Origin: Sycobia sp. Sy_11
Lineage: Eukaryota; Arthropoda; Insecta; Hymenoptera; Epichrysomallidae
Assembly: GCA_018907035.1 (NCBI GenBank)
Contig: JACCIC010000027.1
Location: 2,981,001-3,045,000, forward strand
Direction: 5' to 3'
Length of the DNA stretch: 64,000 nt
Numbering within the stretch: the first letter of the stretch is position 1; every line of letters begins with the position of its first letter. Positions 57,391 through 64,000 of the stretch are shown piece after piece. The notes below the pieces were generated by a model, which saw nothing but the letters and a program-made list of their open reading frames with translations, ran no database searches and was not told the origin of the DNA. A program made the position numbers and the translations under genes.

Positions 57391-59603
57391 ACCCTGAGTA
57401 CATATAGAGATAGAAAAAACAACAAATAATCTGTCCTCCCTCTGTTCTTCTAAGTGAGTGGAGTAAACTCTTGCAAGTTTTCCCGAGTAATTGAGGTTCA
57501 TTCCTTAGGCTCAGAAAAGTTCAATAATGAACGTGCGAATGTATCTAAAATGGTGCCTTAAGGTTCAAGTAGGCGTCGAAGTTATCAACTTCGACATCTC
57601 AACTACTTTATAAAAATTTTGGGCCCCTCGGACGTCACAACTACGTTATAAAATTATCGTCTAAGCAGCTTGCGAGTTTTCACCATGTAATTAAAAAAAA
57701 ATTTTTCTTTAATTTTTACAAAAACTTTAATCTTATAATTAATTTTTCATTTTATTTTTAAAAACTTTAACCTTAAATTTAATCTTAATTCTCGTTTTTT
57801 ACATCATATTACAGTTATATTTTTATACATGGGAGTTATATTTTTAAATATCGTTACATTTTTACATATATACATTTACATAGTATAGAGAGCAAGGAAA
57901 GAAATAAAGATCTTATATGAAATTTCAGAAGCCAGAAATTAAAAAAGAATTATTAATTTAAATGAAAGGAGATTAAAATACTCACATATAAATAAAAAAA
58001 AGAGCGGGAACCCAGTCCAAAGAAAATTAAACGTCGTTTTAAACATTTTTTTAAACTACTATTTAGAAATTATTATTGTTGAGTAAATATATATACAGTG
58101 GAGCACCTTGAAATATATAGTTTATTAATATACATGCGACGATCTCACAGAGATTCCGAACGTGACGAGCGATTGACATGGAGTGAATGTACGTTTATTT
58201 GAGATAAAGCGATACAGTTACGCATCGGCGTCACATTGTAGTATATTTTTTCATCATGGTATACATACGTCCGCATTTGTAATCTCTTTAATTCTAACAA
58301 TTATTAAATTAAAAATAAATAAGAATATTTTACAAAGGTTTTCAAAATAAAATTGTAAAAAATTTTTTTTAAAGTTTATAGAAAAATTCTTTTATTCCTG
58401 ATTTGTATCATATGTATCTATAAAAAAATAAAACTATTTCATGAATATATAAAAAGAAAAGCTGAAACATTACCTCAAAGAATTCATAATTTTGGGATAA
58501 AAATACAACGATGCCTTGACTTTATCCCCTGCTAAGCAACCTAAACGTGCATATTCTCCACCTGAGATGGTGAAGTCATGCACGAACTACGCGAAAATCA
58601 CCAGCCATGCATCTAGCGGTCCCTATCAAAACCACGCGTTCTAAATTTCCAGAATGTATTATACGCGTCTTTAATTTTTGACATGTCTAAAAATATAACA
58701 ACAAATCTAATTCGAGAATGCGCTTATATAGAATAATTTTGATTGGCCCGCTAAAACAATATATAAGCAAGAACGACTGATCAATTTTTTTTTAAAAAAT
58801 AAATACGCGTACACCCAAAGAGGGATAAATTAATCAAACCAATTAATAAAGAAAAAAAATAATATTAATTCACATCGTATTAAAAATTTTTTGTTCTAAA
58901 AAAGGGGGAGAACTAACCAAATCGAAAATATTTTTATAAATAATATGAATGATAAATATAAATAAAACTAAATAAATAAACAAAAGAAAATAAGCTAAAC
59001 CTATGAATATATCAAAATCATTAAATAAATAAAAAATGCATGGGAAACTTAAGACCAATTAAATAAAAATTATTTAATACTAAAAAATTTTTTTTTCTAC
59101 CTACCACATTAACTAAATAAAAATAGAGGAATACGTTGACCCTAAAAATAAAAATTACCTTGATTTTTTTTATTGTAAATGATTCTTAATATTATAACCC
59201 TAGAGAATTGCTACATACGCAGACATTCCTTCTAAGCGTATGTAAAGAAGAATAACCGAAATAATAGAGAATGATTACGATAGGTAGGAATATGGGAATT
59301 ATTTAGGAAGTTAAAGGTTTAAAAAATGCTCTAGAGACTGAAAGGAGTTAAAATTAGGTATAAAAATATATTATATTTCAAATATATTCCTTGCTGACAG
59401 AAGAGCAGAGCAAACTAAAAAATTAGAAACAAATAGATATTAAAAAGTAAGGAAAAGGACGAAAAAAATTTACGAGTAATTGTAGCTTACAGTACTTCAA
59501 GCTACAATAAAGACTACATAAATGACACCAAAAGAAAAGCACTGAAGCTATATAAAACCCAGAAGAGGCACTTGAACGGCTTTTTTCATCGGAATAAAAG
59601 CTC
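57391..59603 (+). other. Gypsy-3 leader region, AT-rich
   Basis: No coding sequence seen. GC-richer patches at 58130-58260 and 58540-58640 have no motif. Confidence 0.5.
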
Positions 59604-60830
59604 ATGACGTTAATAAGAAGGGAAATTAAAAAATTAAAGGAAAAGAAAAGAAAAGATGATAGAGAACGAATGTTTCTTGAGGAGAAACAGGCTTTCGAGA
59701 CACAGTCAAAAATCTTGTGAGATTCAGACGATGCCCGATCTGGGACATCTGTATTTCAAGCGCCATTCCCAACATGAATAGCTCCTGGTGTGAACACACA
59801 CAAAGTTTCTCAGGAACAAAGCAATTTACAAAGTTTCCATCCTAAAGGAAGTTCCACTCCGTTCGACCAATCCTCAAGCACCGATTTACAAATTTACTCA
59901 GAATCACCATTTCGAATACATATCCCAGTGATACAAATATCGAGGATGAAGCAACAAAAAGAGGATGTCTTCAACCTACATTTTTGGAAAAATGCAGCTC
60001 CCTCAAAGATCAATCCACCAATTATTTTTGTTAACTCTTCGTGCAGACAGGCCTATCTACGCGAAACGTAAAATCAAAGTAATGGCGCGAGAACAAACAA
60101 TATCATGGAAGAATGCCGCTAGGCTAGTTCTAGAATTTGACGGCGTAAACTACGAGCTGCAACAGTTCTTTAAATACTGTTCGGAAGCCGAAGCATTACT
60201 AGACTCCAACTTAGAAGAGAAATTCAACAAAATTGTCTTGTAGGAAAAGCACAAAGAGCAACAACTGAAACCAGATTTGTAACAGTTGCCGAGCTTAAGA
60301 AACATTTGAAAGCAACATTTTTAGCATCCAAACCAGAAGGGCAACTAATAGGAGTCATAGAATACCAAAGGAAAAACGAAACTGTATTATCATATGCGAA
60401 TTGATTGAAGAATATAGCCTCACAAATCTATGAAATCAATAAACGCACTACTCATGCAGCCTCCACGCCCGCTTATAAAGCTACAATCGACAGTTATATT
60501 ATAGATTGCTCATTTGTTCAAACCGACTATTACCAAAGTATCGATACATGTTTGCGGATGGACTGAGCAATCTATCGCTAGAAATTCCCACTCTACTTAT
60601 TATAGAATAATGTGTAATACACCCTGGAGATATCGTAAGAGGAGTAACACAGAAACATGTCAATTTTGCAATAAAGGAAACCACAATGCTGCCAGAGCCG
60701 CTCCCTGATTAAATTCCAAACCTGCAATAAACCAGGCCATACTACCCGAGATTTTAGGAGTAATTATAAAGTACCATCGATAATATGTCAAATATGTAAT
60801 AAACCACTGCATGCGGACTTATTTATAAAG
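59604..60830 (+). pseudogene. Gypsy-3 gag
   Basis: Begins MTLIRREIKKLKEKKRKDD, a Lys-rich start. Capsid-like LVLEFDGVNYELQQFFKYCS, LLDSNLEEKFNKIVL and LKKHLKATFLASKPEGQL, then NETVLSYAN. Nucleocapsid has three knuckle-like motifs: CQFCNKGNHNAA, CNKPGHTTRDF and CQICNKPLHAD, each damaged. Several stops. Confidence 0.75.
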
Positions 60831-61480
60831 TAGGAGGCGCAAAAAATTACACCACACTAGATTTCACCAAGATAAGATGAATCCAAGAGATGCGATAAAA
60901 AAATACATTTAGCACACTATTTGGATATTATGAGTTCGTTGGAATGCCATATGGGTTGAAAAATACTCCGGTAACTTTTTAGCGATTAATGGATACAATG
61001 TTAAGAGGATTAAAAAGAAGCAAACTTTTTGTTTACTTCGACGACATTGTAATTTACTCCAATAGTCTGGAAGAGCGTGAGGAAAAATACAAATGCTCAT
61101 GAATAGACTGAGAAAAGCAGCACTCAAGCTCTAATTTTATAAGTGTGAATTCTTGAAGAGGTAACTGAACTACCTTGGACATCGCTTCAACCATCACGGA
61201 ATTAGTAAAACTATTTCCATGACCTAAAGATATCAAGAATGTGCGGCAATTCCTTGGATTAGCGGGGTATTATCGAAGATTAATCGAAAATTGGTTAGCC
61301 ATCGACAAGCCTTTACGAAGTTATTGCAAAAGTGTACGCCTTCAAATAGTCCGATAAGAAAAATAAGCATTCGAAATATTCAAAAACCTTTTTTGCAACG
61401 CACCCTTATTGCAATTCCCAGATACTAGCCAACCGTACATGCATTCAGCCATGGAGTTCCTACACGCGTACAGAAATGGA
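60831..61480 (+). pseudogene. Gypsy-3 reverse transcriptase, partial
   Basis: NYTTLDFTKI, FGYYEFVGMPYGLKNTPVTF, YFDDIVIYSNSLEEREEK (YxDD-type catalytic motif) and NVRQFLGLAGYYRRLIENW in mixed frames. N-terminal fingers and protease not seen. Ends in a short run that resembles the start of RNase H and then is cut. Confidence 0.85.
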
Positions 61481-61497
61481 GTTCCGCAACCTTTAAT

Positions 61498-62105
61498 TTG
61501 ATCACTCGATCGGGTCGTCTTCACCAAGCCACAAATCAGTCTACCAAAAAGAAGAAAGAAAATGAGAAACAAGAACAAAAATCGATCAGAAAGGCACCTC
61601 CCTTCCCCAGGAAACCGAACCCTCAGCACTACCACAGAAGCCCACATCACGGTAATTCGCGACCAAGCTCAAACTGCTCTTTAGAATCAGAAGAGTTAAT
61701 ACATTCAGACCAAACATACAGAAATTCAAAGATACGGATAAAATGCAATCAAATAGTCGAAGTAAGAGAATCACTTCATCATCGAAAGGATAATTTAATC
61801 CTTTTCATGAATAGTAAAGATCAATGCTGAGATGACAGCACCAGGAAGGTCATTGGACAGCACAAAATAAAAATAAACTCAAAAAAAGTAAAAACTACTT
61901 CGCTTTATGTATTCGAGATGAACAACCAGCATCGCTAGGGATACTTGAATCAAACATTTCTAAGACCTTAAATACTCTGCACAAAATTCTGACGAAAATG
62001 AAAGAAACTATTATAAACATTGGAAAATGTAAATCAATAGAGAATTTGGAATGGGTGAACTTTTGCGAGCAGATCAAAGCGACATTCGACAATCCCTCCA
62101 TTAAA
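61498..62105 (+). pseudogene. Gypsy-3 tether between RNase H and integrase
   Basis: ITRSGRLHQATNQSTKKKKE is the spacer typical of errantivirus-like pol. A second frame (about 61895-62100) reads FFALCIRDEQPASLGILES and CKSIENLEWVNFCEQIKATF, matching the polar spacer of this group. RNase H core is deleted just upstream. Confidence 0.6.
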
Positions 62106-62144
62106 TAATAATCTATATCGATATATAATAATCTATATCGATTC

Positions 62145-62147
<3 letters not shown>

Positions 62148-62187
<40 letters not shown>
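62148..62187. repeat. (TA)n microsatellite inside Gypsy-3
   Basis: About 19 TA units between the tether and integrase. Confidence 0.9.
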
Positions 62188-62189
<2 letters not shown>

Positions 62190-62199
62190 CATAGATAAA

Positions 62200-63010
62200 C
62201 GAGACGGACTCTTCATAGAACTCAATAAACTTCGCATAGGTGGACACCAGGGAGTATCCCAAACAGTGCTATGGATAATGGCTATGTGGTAGTATTAAGC
62301 AAAGGTATTGGGAATATTGAAAGGATAATATAAAATTGGGAAAATTTAAAGGATAATATCCAGAAGAGAATCCAACTATGTCTAGACTATCAATTCAAAA
62401 AATTAGTTCGTTTAAAGACAAAGCAGCCCATGATTATTATAGACACAACCGGGGTGCCGTTACAAAAGGTAGCATTAGAAGTAGTAGGACCTTTAAAATC
62501 TACCAAAAATGGCAACGAATACATCCTTACAATCTAAGACCAATTTTGAAATTTTGTATGGGGATACCATTACAAGATACCTTATACTCGACTATCGAGG
62601 AGTATAAGGTATTTTTATAAGCTTTTATAAAAATATTTATCTGCACACTTGGAACACCCAAAGTAACCATACCGATCAAGGAACGAATTTCTTGAGTAGT
62701 CTGTTGGATAGAATAGCAAAACGTTTCAAAATCAAAAAACTTCGCACAACAGTATTTCATTGATCTTTAAAAAGATGGCATCACGCTTTAGGAGAACATC
62801 TGAAACAATATACGACAAACGAAGAAGAATGGGATAACTGGCTTGACTTAGCTATACTCAACTAGAACACTTGCATGTAAGAAAGCACCAAACACACTCC
62901 TTATGAACTAATTAATAAGTATTCTAATGAAACTCATAAACTACAGATTTATCGTAAATACGAGCAGCACAAAACAAACATGATCGGAATGGACAGCAAC
63001 CCAATCTTTT
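62200..63010 (+). pseudogene. Gypsy-3 integrase, partial
   Basis: Zinc-domain end GGHQGVSQT; core LVRLKTKQPMIII, VALEVVGPLKSTKNGNEYIL, TDQGTNFLSSLLDRI (second catalytic Asp region) and SLKRWHHALGEHLKQYTTNE, where the catalytic Glu of SLERSH is Lys. ESTKHTPYELIN follows. Frameshifts and stops, so inactive. Confidence 0.85.
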
Positions 63011-63389
63011 TATTATTTAGGAAAATGATGATAGCAGTATTGTATTTTTTGCCCTCTATCCACCTATCAAGGGAAATAATAGGATACGATCATGGCTCTC
63101 TATAAAGTAACATCACATTATTAATTAACATAAATATTAATAATATTATTAATATTTATCCAAAAATGTAGGGATAACATATTATATTAATAATGTTATC
63201 ATTGTAGCAATAATATCATCCAAAAAAAGAGGAAAAATATGCTATAGTACAAATAAATATAAGAATCTACAATAATATTATTAAATATAAAACAAAAAAC
63301 AAATATATATTCTCAAACTATCTGTAAGTTTGATACTCTTAACGCCATCTACGAGAGAAAAAGAGAGAAGCTATTCTTCTCAAGCCTTA
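63011..63389. other. Gypsy-3 3' region, no gene seen
   Basis: AT-rich DNA with repeated ATAATATTATTAA words; no env recognised. Confidence 0.5.
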
Positions 63390-63775
63390 AGAGTACTTGC
63401 TACTCACTCGCTCACACATTCACTCAGAATCACTAATCATTTCCTAGAAGGCATTCGTAGCCCAGTATCAGCATCAGCATTCAAACTCTCTTTCTCTCTT
63501 TTCTCAGTGATTTGGGAGTACAAAAAGGACAATCGAAATAAAAGTAAGTAAACAAAAAAATATGAAATTTTCAAAATTCTATTCTTTACATTCGTTTTAG
63601 CCTCATCCCTGCCGGGTCCGTGAGTGGTTCTACCTAAGATTGGAGAACTTAAAGAACCTAAGTTGTATCCATATGTATTTTTTCCATATAGAAATAGAAA
63701 TGGGAACTGGTTTTCCAGGCTGAGGCGATACCGGCACTTTTTCGAAAGGGAGACAATTTGAATCAACATCAGCCT
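63390..63775 (+). repeat. Gypsy-3 3' LTR (boundaries approximate)
   Basis: Direct copy of 56995-57390; see shared words there. About 80-85 percent similar by eye. Confidence 0.8.
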
Positions 63776-64000
63776 GAACGGTTCCCATTATATATTCCAT
63801 CCAGGTACCTTCGTGATTATTTTTTCGAGAAATACTGCTTACGGAGACGAGTTCAATAGAATAAAAAATATGTATTTTTATTAGATGTACAATGATTATT
63901 TGAAATATTTTTTTGTAAATTTTGCTATTTCCTGAGATATGTGCGAAAAACTAGTGTTATGTTTATAATTATTTATTAAATACTACTACAATAATTTGAA
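63776..64000. other. AT-rich intron at window end
   Basis: No feature supported. Confidence 0.5.

Larger units (their letters stand above)
56995..63775 (+). mobile_element. Gypsy-3: LTR retrotransposon, heavily decayed
   Basis: Direct LTR-like repeats at about 56995-57390 and 63390-63775 flank gag, RT, tether and integrase fragments in the + orientation. Stops and frameshifts throughout; RNase H mostly lost. Older than Gypsy-1 and Gypsy-2 judged by decay. Confidence 0.85.

Noticed and set aside
51423..64000. Further Cadps exons
   Set aside because: Looked for the conserved AFLNGETQ and downstream CAPS segments; none seen, so they are not reported.

Overview
This is a eukaryotic, almost certainly insect and probably hymenopteran (ant-like) nuclear window. 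It is AT-rich, carries many (TA)n and (GA)n microsatellites, and is filled with mariner-type DNA transposons and Ty3/Gypsy-type LTR retrotransposons. It has no operons, and no RNA gene or CRISPR array was seen. The only host coding sequence I can support is two exons of the calcium-dependent activator protein for secretion (Cadps/CAPS) on the + strand: exon A at 16382-16867 (start codon to a phase-0 donor) and exon B at 51255-51422 (phase 0 at both ends). Joined, they give the typical CAPS N-terminus: an acidic serine start, a Gly/Ser-rich stretch, and the conserved [11 protein letters not shown] block. The 34.4-kb intron between them, the upstream flank and the downstream intron are a transposon graveyard. 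Later CAPS exons were not found and must lie beyond position 64000.

Layout. 1-16300: upstream flank with a chimeric mariner remnant (2340-3551), a degenerate gag-protease remnant (6452-8400), a mariner with both terminal inverted repeats (8455-9673), an internally deleted mariner (12088-12760), a gag fragment (13673-13905) and a mariner 3' half (14760-15440). 16382-16867: Cadps exon A. 17411-24654: Gypsy-1 (minus strand) with gag, protease, RT, RNase H and integrase broken by a few stops and frameshifts. 26309-27631: possible solo LTR. 28186-28420: 76-bp tandem repeat. 29182-33169 and 40712-44185: a large inverted duplication flanking Gypsy-2 (33170-40373, minus strand), which lacks its reverse transcriptase domain. 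A nearly intact 1286-bp mariner (42594-43879) sits in the right arm only. 44112-46985: two more mariners. 46986-48235: Gypsy fragment with a possible env-like part. 50706-51002: BEL/Pao protease fragment. 51255-51422: Cadps exon B. 52251-56930: four further mariner relics, one followed by an array of 60-bp (20-codon) repeats (54842-55440). 56995-63775: Gypsy-3 (plus strand), heavily decayed, with both LTRs.

The strongest unusual structures are the inverted duplication, whose outer and inner breakpoints both cut known elements and so reveal which arm is the copy; the 60-bp array phased to 20 codons; the RT-less Gypsy-2 with protease joined in frame to RNase H; and about a dozen mariner relics of several lineages, three of which lost the segment carrying the first catalytic Asp while keeping both flanks. 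No previously undescribed functional gene system was found. All reading is by eye; boundaries without clear terminal repeats are approximate.
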